Assembly: GCA_944548615.1 (NCBI GenBank)
Contig: CALYMY010000082.1
Span: 62,001 to 126,000 of the forward strand
DNA from: Micropterix aruncella
Taxonomy: Eukaryota > Arthropoda > Insecta > Lepidoptera > Micropterigidae
Reading direction: 5' to 3'
DNA: 64,000 nucleotides
The position numbers and the translations under genes were made by a program. Shown here one piece after another: positions 34,126 to 45,432 of this stretch (position 1 is its first letter; each line of letters opens with the position of its first letter). The notes under the pieces were generated by a model. That model saw nothing but the letters and a program-made list of their open reading frames with translations, was not told the origin of the DNA and did not search any database.

Positions 34126-35232
34126 CTTGTCACGTACCTCTTTCCGTAGGTTGTTTACTCCTTTTAATTCGTTTAACGCCTCGCGGGCAATATCTCTGGC
34201 TCGTTCCGGTATTTCTTCGAAATTCCGAAACGGCACTTCTATTTCTGTGGTCTCCATATTGTCTCTTCTCGTTGATCAAAGGCACTGAAAATGAAAATGA
34301 AAAAGCACAGATTAAATAGTATTGAAAAGTAATTAAAGAAGAAGAAGAAGACGAGATAAAAAGCAGAAGCAATGAAATGAAAAGCGTTCTAAAACCCTGT
34401 CTTTTGACACCTCGCTTGTGTGTGTATGATAAAATAAAGAATATAATATTTAATTTATTAAACGAAGCCGCGGGAAAAATACTAAAACTCCCTTGGCTCG
34501 GATCGCTACTATTGAAAACAAAAATCGTAAAATCGATAAATAAACTTTCGCAAGTATGACGAGGGCTGAAGTTACCATAGAAACAGAAATCGTTAAATCG
34601 ATAAATATTCTATTGCGAGTCGGGCCACCGCCCGAGCTCGTTAATATGGAAACAAAACCGTTAAATCGATAAATCAATATACCTATACAGATATTAAATC
34701 GTCTATAATTCCGTTAATATTAATCAGATTTGAAAATTAAAAGAAGCGTTAGATGCACAAAGCAAAACTCTATTAGATAATAATAAACAGGGAGGACTAT
34801 TGATGCCTTTTAGCGCAATAGCCCTCAAACGTCGGGAGCCAATTTATTTCGAAAAATGTGATTTTTTCATATAAATTTCTATGTTCAAAATGAAAGTTTA
34901 TATAAAAAATTTCAAAATGTCAAAATTTCGAAAATGCCATTTCGTAGAGATTTCAAAGGCCTTCGTTCTGCCCGAACACCGTAACGCGTTTGATTTACTC
35001 TATCACGGTCTTTTTCGAAAAATGACATTTATTCATAACAATTTCTATGTTCAAAATGAAAGTTTGTATAAAAAATTTCAAAATGTCAAAATTTCGAAAA
35101 TGCCATTTCGTAGAGATTACCGAGGCCGTCGTTCTGTCTAAACACCGTAACGCGTTAGGTTTACTCTATCTCGATTTATTTCGAAAAATGTGATTTTTTC
35201 ATAACAATTTCCAAGTTCAAAATGAAAGTTTA
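34126..35232. repeat. Spacer S8, haplotype I
   Basis: Same alleles as S1, S2 and S4. Exon 34138-34284 with donor GTACGT. From here to the right end haplotype I spacers (S8, S10, S12, S14) alternate strictly with haplotype III-head spacers (S9, S11, S13, S15). Confidence 0.97.
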
Positions 35233-36692
35233 TCTACGGTTGACCGTTGAGGAGTTCCCTCGTCGGGAGCCAACCCTGGGTGCAGCAGCCATGTCATGGT
35301 GGAACTTAGTAATTGCCATCATAATGGAATGCCTATACCAAATTTCACGTCTCTACGGTTGACCGTTGAGGAGTTCTCTCGTCGGGAGCCAACCCTGGGT
35401 GCAGCAGCCATGTCATGGTGGAACTTAGTAATTGCCATCATAATGGAATGCCTATATCAAATTTCACGTCTCTACGGTTGACCGTTGAGGAGTTCCCTCG
35501 TCGGGAGCCAACCCTGGGTGCAGCAGCGATGTCATGGTGGAACTTAGAAATTGCCATCATAATGGAATGCCTATACCAAATTTCACGTCTCTACGGTTGA
35601 CCGTTGAGGAGTTCTCTCGTCGGGAGCCAACCCTGGGTGCAGCAGCCATGTCATGGTGGAACTTAGTAATTGCCATCATAATGGAATGCCTATACCAAAT
35701 TGCACGTCTCTACGGTTGACCGTTGAGGAGTTCCCTCGTCGGGAGCCAACCCTGGGTGCAGCAGCCATGTCATGGTGGAACTTAGTAATTGCCATCATAA
35801 TGGAATGCCTATACCAAATTTCCCGTCTCTACGGTTGACCGTTGAGGAGTTCCCTCGTCGGGAGCCAACCCTGGGTGCAGCAGCCATGTCATGGTGGAAC
35901 TTAGTAATTGCCATCATAATGGAATGCCTATACCAAATTTCACGTCTCTACGGTTGACCGTTGAGGAGTTCCCTCGTCGGGAGCCAACCCTGGGTGCAGC
36001 AGCCATGTCATGGTGGAACTTAGTAATTGCCATCATAATGGAATGCCTATACCAAATTTCAAGTCTCTACGGTTGACCGTTGAGGAGTTCCCTCGTCGGG
36101 AGCCAACCCTGTGTGCAGCAGCGATGTCATGGTGGAACTTAGAAATTGCCATCATAATGGAATGCCTATACCAAATTTCACGTCTCTACGGTTGACCGTT
36201 GAGGAGTTCCCTCGTCGGGAGCCAACCCTGGGTGCAGCAGCCATGTCATGGTGGAACTTAGTAATTGCCATCATAATGGAAAGCCTATACCAAATTTCAC
36301 GTCTCTACGGTTGACCGTTGAGGAGTTCCCACGTCGGGAGCCAACCCTGGGTGCAGCAGCGATGTCATGGTGGAACTTAGAAATTGCCATCATAATGGAA
36401 TGCCTATACCAAATTTCACGTCTCTACGGTTGACCGTTGAGGAGTTCCCTCGTCGGGAGCCAACCCTGGGTGCAGCAGCCATGTCATGGTGGAACTTAGT
36501 AATTGCCATCATAATGGAATGCCTATACCAAATTTCACGTCTCTACGGTTGACCGTTGAGGAGTTCCCTCGTCGGGAGCCAACCCTGGGTGCAGCAGCCA
36601 TGTCATGGTGGAACTTAGTAATTGCCATCATAATGGAATGCCTATACCAAATTTCACGTCTCTACGGTTGACCGTTGAGGAGTTCCCTCGTC
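35233..36692 (+). repeat. Satellite array A9 (12 monomers + 32 bp)
   Basis: 1,460 bp, the shortest array class. It begins like A3 (gttctctcg, ctatatc, gttctctcg, aattgcacg) and includes ccctgtgtgc (near 36,110) and the gaaagcc/cccacgtc monomer. Confidence 0.98.
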
Positions 36693-37799
36693 TTTGTCAC
36701 TTACCTCTTTCCGTAGGTTGTTTACTCCTTTTAATTCGTTTAACGCCTCGCGGGCAATATCTCTGCCTCGTTCCGGTATTTCTTCGATATTCCGAAACGG
36801 CACTTCTATTTCTGTGGTCTCCATATTGTCTCTTCTCGTTGGTCAAAAGCACTGAAAATGAAAATGAAAAAGCACAGATTAAATAGTATTGAAAAGTAAT
36901 TAAAGAAGAAGAAGAAGACGAGTTAAAAAGCAGAAGCAATGAAATGAAAAGCGTTCTAAAACCCTATCTTTTGACACCTCGCTTGTGTGTATATGATAAA
37001 ATAAAGAATATAATATTTAATTTATTAAACGAAGCCGCGGGAAAAATACTAAAACTCCCTTGGCTCGGATCGCTACTATTGAAAACAAAAATCGTAAAAT
37101 CGATAAATAAACTTTCGCAAGTATGACGAGGGCTGAAGTTACCATAGAAACAGAAATCGTTAAATCGATAAATATTCTATTGCGAGTCGGGCCACCGCCC
37201 GAGCTCGTTAATATGGAAACAAAACCGTTAAATCGATAAATCAATATACCTATACAGATATTAAATCGTCTATAATTCCGTTAATATTAATCAGATTTGA
37301 AAATTAAAAGAAGCGTTAGATGCACAAAGCAAAACTCTATTAGATAATAATAAACAGGGAGGACTATTGATGCCTTTTAGCGCAATAGCCCTCAAACGTC
37401 GGGAGCCAATTTATTTCGAAAAATGTGATTTTTTCATATAAATTTCTATGTTCAAAATGAAAGTTTATATAAAAAATTTCAAAATGTCAAAATTTCGAAA
37501 ATGCCATTTCGTAGAGATTTCAAAGGCCTTCGTTCTGCCCGAACACCGTAACGCGTTTGATTTACTCTATCACGGTCTTTTCCGAAAAATGACATTTATT
37601 CATAACAATTTCTATGTTCAAAATGAAAGTTTGTATAAAAAATTTCAAAATGTCAAAATTTCGAAAATGCCATTTCGTAGAGATTACCGAGGCCGTCGTT
37701 CTGTCTAAACACCGTAACGCGTTAGGTTTACTCTATCTCGATTTATTTCGAAAAATGTGATTTTTTCATAACAATTTCCAAGTTCAAAATGAAAGTTTA
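36693..37799. repeat. Spacer S9, haplotype III head with haplotype I tail
   Basis: The left part carries a set of linked changes: tttgtcactta (offsets 1 t and 9 t), tctgcctcg, tcgatattcc, ttggtcaaaagc, cgagttaaaa and gtgtgtatatg (a at 36991). The right part is the S7-type haplotype I tail with ggtcttttccg. The recombination limit between copies of the 7,633-bp block lies at 36,992-37,210. Confidence 0.96.
36705..36851 (-). other. Candidate captured exon, haplotype III form (S9)
   Basis: Same 147-bp structure as in S1, ATG at 36824, open for 40 codons to the donor. The donor is GAG|GTAAGTGA instead of GAG|GTACGTGA: the +4 change keeps, and by consensus improves, the 5' splice site. Coding changes against S1 are F13 to I and A20 to G (the latter only in S9 and S11); no stop or frameshift. 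The 3' splice-site tract and CAG are unchanged. Confidence 0.38.
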
Positions 37800-40700
37800 T
37801 CTACGGTTGACCGTTGAGGAGTTCCCTCGTCGGGAGCCAACCCTGGGTGCAGCAGCCATGTCATGGTGGAACTTAGTAATTGCCATCATAATGGAATGCC
37901 TATACCAAATTTCACGTCTCTACGGTTGACCGTTGAGGAGTTCCCTCGTCGGGAGCCAACCCTGGGTGCAGCAGCCATGTCATGGTGGAACTTAGTAATT
38001 GCCATCATAATGGAATGCCTATACCAAATTTCACGTCTCTACGGTTGACCTTTGAGGAGTTCCCTCGTCGGGAGCCAACCCTGGGTGCAGCAGCCATGTC
38101 ATGGTGGAACTTAGAAATTGCCATCATAATGGAATGCCTGTACCAAATTTCACGTCTCTACGGTTGACCGTTGAGGAGTTCCCTCGTCGGGAGCCAACCC
38201 TGGGTGCAGCAGCCATGTCATGGTGGAACTTCGTAATTGCCATCATAATGGAATGCCTATACCAAATTTCACGTCTCTACGGTTGACCGTTGAGGAGTTC
38301 CCTCGTCTGGAGCCAACCCTGGGTGCAGCAGCCATGTCATGGTGGAACTTAGTAATTGCCATCATAATGGAATGCCTATACCAAATTTCACGTCTCTACG
38401 GTTGACCGTTGAGGAGTTCCCTCGTCGGGAGCCAACCCTGGGTGCAGCAGCCATGTCATGGTGGAACTTAGTAATTGCCATCATAATGGAATGCCTATAC
38501 CAAATTGCACGTCTCTACGGTTGACCGTTGAGGAGTTCCCTCGTCGGGAGCCAACCCTGGGTGCAGCAGCCATGTCATGGTGGAACTTAGTAATTGCCAT
38601 CATAATGGAATGCCTATACCAAATTTCCCGTCTCTATGGTTGACCGTTGAGGAGTTCCCTCGTCGGGAGCCAACCCTGGGTGCAGCAGCGATGTCATGGT
38701 GGAACTTAGAAATTGCCATCATAACGGAATGCCTATACCGAATTTCACGTCTCTACGGTTGACCGTTGAGGAGTTCCCTCGTCGGGAGCCAACCCTGGGT
38801 GAAGCAGCCATGTCATGGTGGAACTTAGTAATTGCCATCATAATGGAATGCCTATACCAAATTTCCCGTCTCTATGGTTGACCGTTGAGGAGTTCCCTCA
38901 TCGGGAGCCAACCCTGGGTGCAGCAGCCATGTCATGGTGGAACTTAGTAATTGCCATCATAATGGAATGCCTATACCAAATTTCACGTCTCTACGGTTGA
39001 CCGTTGAGGAGTTCCCTCGTCGGGAGCCAACCCTGGGTGCAGCAGCCATGTCATGGTGGAACTTAGTAATTGCCATCATAATGGAATGCCTATACCAAAT
39101 TTCAAGTCTCTACGGTTGACCGTTGAGGAGTTCCCTCGTCGGGAGCCAACCCTGGGTGCAGCAGCGATGTCATGGTGGAACTTAGAAATTGCAATCATAA
39201 TGGAATGCCTATACCAAATTTCACGTCTCTACGGTTGACCGTTGAGGAGTTCCCTCGTCGGGAGCCAACCCTGGGTGCAGCAGCCATGTCATGGTGGAAC
39301 TTAGTAATTGCCATCATAATGGAATGCCTATACCAAATTTCACGTCTCTACGGTTGACCGTTGAGGAGTTCCCTCGTCGGGAGCCAACCCTGGGTGCAGC
39401 AGCGATGTCATGGTGGAACTTAGAAATTGCCATCATAACGGAATGCCTATACCAAATTTCACGTCTCTACGGTTGACCGTTGAGGAGTTCCCTCGTCGGG
39501 AGCCAACCCTGGGTGCAGCAGCCATGTCATGGTGGAACTTAGTAATTGCCATCATAATGGAATGCCTATACCAAATTTCACGTCTCTACGGTTGACCGTT
39601 GAGGAGTTCCCTCGTCGGGAGCCAACCCTGGGTGCAGCAGCGATGTCATGGTGGAACTTAGAAATTGCCATCATAACGGAATGCCTATACCAAATTTCAC
39701 GTCTCTACGGTTGACCGTTGAGGAGTTCCCTCGTCGGGAGCCAACCCTAGGTGAAGCAGCCATGTCATGGTGGAGTTTAGTAATTGCCATCATAATGGAA
39801 TGCCTATACCAAATTTCCCGTCTCTATGGTTGACCGTTGAGGAGTTCCCTCGTCGGGAGCCAACCCTGGATGCAGCAGCCATGTCATGGTGGAACTTAGT
39901 AATTGCCATCATAATGGATTGCCTATACCAAATTTCACGTCTCTACGGTTGACCGTTGAGGAGTTCCCTCGTCGGGAGCCAACCCTGGGTGCAGCAGCCA
40001 TGTCATGGTGGAACTTAGTAATTGCCATCATAATGGAATGCCTATACCAAATTTCACGTCTCTACGGTTGACCGTTGAGGAGTTCCCTCGTCGGGAGCCA
40101 ACCCTGGGTGCAGCAGCGATGTCACGGTGGAACTTAGAAATTGCCATCATAATGGAATGCCTATACCAAATTTCACGTCTCTACGGTTGACCGTTGAGGA
40201 GTTCCCTCGTCGGGAGCCAACCCTGGGTGCAGCAGCCATGTCATGGTGGAACTTAGTAATTGCCATCATAATGGAATGCCTATACCAAATTTCACGTCTC
40301 TACGGTTGACCGTTGAGGAGTTCCCTCGTCGGGAGCCAACCCTGGGTGCAGCAGCCATGTCATGGTGGAACTTAGTAATTGCCATCATAATGGAATGCCT
40401 ATACCAAATTTCACGTCTCTACGGTTGACCGTTGAGGAGTTCCCTCGTCGGGAGCCAACCCTGGGTGCAGCAGCCATGTCATGGTGGAACTTCGTAATTG
40501 CCATCATAATGGAATGCCTATACCAAATTTCACGTCTCTACGGTTGACCGTTGAGGAGTTCCCTCGTCTGGAGCCAACCCTGGGTGCAGCAGCCATGTCA
40601 TGGTGGAACTTAGTAATTGCCATCATAATGGAATGCCTATACCAAATTTCACGTCTCTACGGTTGACCGTTGAGGAGTTCCCTCGTCGGGAGCCAACCCT

Positions 40701-41758
40701 GGGTGCAGCAGCCATGTTATGGTGGAACTTAGAAATTGCCATCATAACGGAATGCCTATACCGAATTTCACGTCTCTACGGTTGACCGTTGAGGAGTTCC
40801 CTCGTCGGGAGCCAACCCTGGGTGAAGCAGCCATGTCATGGTGGAACTTAGTAATTGCCATCATAATGGAATGCCTATACCAAATTTCCCGTCTCTATGG
40901 TTGACCGTTGAGGAGTTCCCTCGTCGGGAGCCAACCCTGGGTGCAGCAGCCATGTCATGGTGGAACTTAGTAATTGCTATCATAATGGAATGCCTATACC
41001 AAATTTCACGTCTCTACGGTTGACCGTTGAGGAGTTCCCTCGTCGGGAGCCAACCCTGGGTGCAGCAGCCATGTCATGGTGGAACTTAGTAATTGCCATC
41101 ATAATGGAATGCCTATACCAAATTTCAAGTCTCTACGGTTGACCGTTGAGGAGTTCCCTCGTCGGGAGCCAACCCTGGGTGCAGCAGCGATGTCATGGTG
41201 GAACTTAGAAATTGCCATCATAATCGAATGCCTATACCAAATTTCACGTCTCTACGGTTGACCGTTGAGGAGTTCCCTCGTCGGGAGCCAACCCTGGGTG
41301 CAGCAGCCATGTCATGGTGGAACTTAGTAATTGCCATCATAATGGAATGCCTATACCAAATTTCACGTCTCTACGGTTGACCGTTGAGGAGTTCCCTCGT
41401 CGGGAGCCAACCCTGGGTGCAGCAGCGATGTCATGGTGGAACTTAGAAATTGCCATCATAACGGAATGCCTATACCAAATTTCACGTCTCTACGGTTGAC
41501 CGTTGAGGAGTTCCCTCGTCGGGAGCCAACCCTGGGTGCAGCAGCCATGTCATGGTGGAACTTAGTAATTGCCATCATAATGGAATGCCTATACCAAATT
41601 TCACGTCTCTACGGTTGACCGTTGAGGAGTTCCCTCGTCGGGAGCCAACCCTGGGTGCAGCAGCCATGTCATGGTGGAACTTAGTAATTGCCATCATAAT
41701 GGAATGCCTATACCAAATTTCACGTCTCTACGGTTGACCGTTGAGGAGTTCCCTCGTC
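37800..41758 (+). repeat. Satellite array A10 (33 monomers + 32 bp)
   Basis: 3,959 bp. Partner of A8 at +7,633 bp with the same private variants (gaccttt near 38,051, cctgtacc near 38,139, ctcatcggg near 38,898, gcaatcata near 39,191, ttgctatcat near 40,976). Confidence 0.98.
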
Positions 41759-42865
41759 CTTGTCACGTACCTCTTTCCGTAGGTTGTTTACTCCTTTTAA
41801 TTCGTTTAACGCCTCGCGGGCAATATCTCTGGCTCGTTCCGGTATTTCTTCGAAATTCCGAAACGGCACTTCTATTTCTGTGGTCTCCATATTGTCTCTT
41901 CTCGTTGATCAAAGGCACTGAAAATGAAAATGAAAAAGCACAGATTAAATAGTATTGAAAAGTAATTAAAGAAGAAGAAGAAGACGAGATAAAAAGCAGA
42001 AGCAATGAAATGAAAAGCGTTCTAAAACCCTGTCTTTTGACACCTCGCTTGTGTGTGTATGATAAAATAAAGAATATAATATTTAATTTATTAAACGAAG
42101 CCGCGGGAAAAATACTAAAACTCCCTTGGCTCGGATCGCTACTATTGAAAACAAAAATCGTAAAATCGATAAATAAACTTTCGCAAGTATGACGAGGGCT
42201 GAAGTTACCATAGAAACAGAAATCGTTAAATCGATAAATATTCTATTGCGAGTCGGGCCACCGCCCGAGCTCGTTAATATGGAAACAAAACCGTTAAATC
42301 GATAAATCAATATACCTATACAGATATTAAATCGTCTATAATTCCGTTAATATTAATCAGATTTGAAAATTAAAAGAAGCGTTAGATGCACAAAGCAAAA
42401 CTCTATTAGATAATAATAAACAGGGAGGACTATTGATGCCTTTTAGCGCAATAGCCCTCAAACGTCGGGAGCCAATTTATTTCGAAAAATGTGATTTTTT
42501 CATATAAATTTCTATGTTCAAAATGAAAGTTTATATAAAAAATTTCAAAATGTCAAAATTTCGAAAATGCCATTTCGTAGAGATTTCAAAGGCCTTCGTT
42601 CTGCCCGAACACCGTAACGCGTTTGATTTACTCTATCACGGTCTTTTTCGAAAAATGACATTTATTCATAACAATTTCTATGTTCAAAATGAAAGTTTGT
42701 ATAAAAAATTTCAAAATGTCAAAATTTCGAAAATGCCATTTCGTAGAGATTACCGAGGCCGTCGTTCTGTCTAAACACCGTAACGCGTTAGGTTTACTCT
42801 ATCTCGATTTATTTCGAAAAATGTGATTTTTTCATAACAATTTCCAAGTTCAAAATGAAAGTTTA
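41759..42865. repeat. Spacer S10, haplotype I
   Basis: Partner of S8. Exon 41771-41917 with donor GTACGT. No diagnostic difference from S8 seen. Confidence 0.97.
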
Positions 42866-44325
42866 TCTACGGTTGACCGTTGAGGAGTTCCCTCGTCGGG
42901 AGCCAACCCTGGGTGCAGCAGCCATGTCATGGTGGAACTTAGTAATTGCCATCATAATGGAATGCCTATACCAAATTTCACGTCTCTACGGTTGACCGTT
43001 GAGGAGTTCTCTCGTCGGGAGCCAACCCTGGGTGCAGCAGCCATGTCATGGTGGAACTTAGTAATTGCCATCATAATGGAATGCCTATATCAAATTTCAC
43101 GTCTCTACGGTTGACCGTTGAGGAGTTCCCTCGTCGGGAGCCAACCCTGGGTGCAGCAGCGATGTCATGGTGGAACTTAGAAATTGCCATCATAATGGAA
43201 TGCCTATACCAAATTTCACGTCTCTACGGTTGACCGTTGAGGAGTTCTCTCGTCGGGAGCCAACCCTGGGTGCAGCAGCCATGTCATGGTGGAACTTAGT
43301 AATTGCCATCATAATGGAATGCCTATACCAAATTGCACGTCTCTACGGTTGACCGTTGAGGAGTTCCCTCGTCGGGAGCCAACCCTGGGTGCAGCAGCCA
43401 TGTCATGGTGGAACTTAGTAATTGCCATCATAATGGAATGCCTATACCAAATTTCCCGTCTCTACGGTTGACCGTTGAGGAGTTCCCTCGTCGGGAGCCA
43501 ACCCTGGGTGCAGCAGCCATGTCATGGTGGAACTTAGTAATTGCCATCATAATGGAATGCCTATACCAAATTTCACGTCTCTACGGTTGACCGTTGAGGA
43601 GTTCCCTCGTCGGGAGCCAACCCTGGGTGCAGCAGCCATGTCATGGTGGAACTTAGTAATTGCCATCATAATGGAATGCCTATACCAAATTTCAAGTCTC
43701 TACGGTTGACCGTTGAGGAGTTCCCTCGTCGGGAGCCAACCCTGTGTGCAGCAGCGATGTCATGGTGGAACTTAGAAATTGCCATCATAATGGAATGCCT
43801 ATACCAAATTTCACGTCTCTACGGTTGACCGTTGAGGAGTTCCCTCGTCGGGAGCCAACCCTGGGTGCAGCAGCCATGTCATGGTGGAACTTAGTAATTG
43901 CCATCATAATGGAAAGCCTATACCAAATTTCACGTCTCTACGGTTGACCGTTGAGGAGTTCCCACGTCGGGAGCCAACCCTGGGTGCAGCAGCGATGTCA
44001 TGGTGGAACTTAGAAATTGCCATCATAATGGAATGCCTATACCAAATTTCACGTCTCTACGGTTGACCGTTGAGGAGTTCCCTCGTCGGGAGCCAACCCT
44101 GGGTGCAGCAGCCATGTCATGGTGGAACTTAGTAATTGCCATCATAATGGAATGCCTATACCAAATTTCACGTCTCTACGGTTGACCGTTGAGGAGTTCC
44201 CTCGTCGGGAGCCAACCCTGGGTGCAGCAGCCATGTCATGGTGGAACTTAGTAATTGCCATCATAATGGAATGCCTATACCAAATTTCACGTCTCTACGG
44301 TTGACCGTTGAGGAGTTCCCTCGTC
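42866..44325 (+). repeat. Satellite array A11 (12 monomers + 32 bp)
   Basis: 1,460 bp. Partner of A9 including ccctgtgtgc near 43,743. It is also homologous to A13 and A15, which belong to the next block. Confidence 0.98.
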
Positions 44326-45432
44326 TTTGTCACTTACCTCTTTCCGTAGGTTGTTTACTCCTTTTAATTCGTTTAACGCCTCGCGGGCAATATCTCTGCC
44401 TCGTTCCGGTATTTCTTCGATATTCCGAAACGGCACTTCTATTTCTGTGGTCTCCATATTGTCTCTTCTCGTTGGTCAAAAGCACTGAAAATGAAAATGA
44501 AAAAGCACAGATTAAATAGTATTGAAAAGTAATTAAAGAAGAAGAAGAAGACGAGTTAAAAAGCAGAAGCAATGAAATGAAAAGCGTTCTAAAACCCTAT
44601 CTTTTGACACCTCGCTTGTGTGTATATGATAAAATAAAGAATATAATATTTAATTTATTAAACGAAGCCGCGGGAAAAATACTAAAACTCCCTTGGCTCG
44701 GATCGCTACTATTGAAAACAAAAATCGTAAAATCGATAAATAAACTTTCGCAAGTATGACGAGGGCTGAAGTTACCATAGAAACAGAAATCGTTAAATCG
44801 ATAAATATTCTATTGCGAGTCGGGCCACCGCCCGAGCTCGTTACTATGGAAACAAAACCGTTAAATCGATAAATCAATATACCTATACAGATATTAAATC
44901 GTCTATAATTCCGTTAATATTAATCAGATTTGAAAATTAAAAGAAGCGTTAGATGCGCAAAGCAAAACTCTATTAGATAAAAATAAACAGGGAGGACTAT
45001 TGATGCCTTTTAGCGCAATAGCCCTCAAACGTCGGGAGCCAATTTATTTCGAAAAATGTGATTTTTTCATAACAATTTCTATGTTCAAAATGAAAGTTAA
45101 TATAAAAAATTTCAAAATGTCAAAATTTCGAAAATGCCATTTCGTAGAGATTTCAAAGGCCTTCGTTCTACCCGAACACCGTAACGCGTTTGATTTACTC
45201 TATCACGGTCTTTTCCGAAAAATGACATTTATTCATAACAATTTCTATGTTCAAAATGAAAGTTTGTATAAAAAATTTCAAAATGTCAAAATTTCGAAAA
45301 TGCCATTTCGTAGAGATTACCGAGGCCGTCGTTCTGTCTAAACACCGTAACGCGTTAGGTTTACTCTATCTCGATTTATTTCGAAAAATGTGATTTTTTC
45401 ATAACAATTTCCAAGTTCAAAATGAAAGTTTA
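44326..45432. repeat. Spacer S11, mosaic: haplotype III head, haplotype II tail
   Basis: Head alleles as in S9, including tctgcctcg (c at 44,399). Tail alleles are as in S3/S5: ttactatgg, gatgcgc, gataaaaat, cataacaat, gttaatata, ctacccg, ggtcttttccg. Offset 397 is a, unlike S3/S5, so the switch lies between offsets 397 and 519 if the tail came from an S3-like copy. Exon 44338-44484 with donor GTAAGT. Confidence 0.96.

Larger units (their letters stand above)
29578..36991 (+). repeat. 7,633-bp higher-order block, copy 1 (S7 tail-A8-S8-A9-S9 head)
   Basis: The minimal core is given; the unit is 7,633 bp = 45 monomers plus two spacer units. The left limit lies between 29,358 (g, unlike S9) and 29,578. 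A8/A10, S8/S10 and A9/A11 agree in every marked monomer, including private ccttt, cctgtacc, ctcatcggg, gcaatcata, ttgctatcat and ccctgtgtg variants. Confidence 0.88.
37211..44624 (+). repeat. 7,633-bp higher-order block, copy 2 (S9 tail-A10-S10-A11-S11 head)
   Basis: Adjacent same-orientation copy. Homology to copy 1 ends inside S11 before 44,844, where S11 has ttactatgg (c) and S9 has ttaatatgg (a) at 37,211. Both block edges therefore fall in the same 219-bp part of the spacer, next to the 66-bp subrepeats. Confidence 0.88.
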
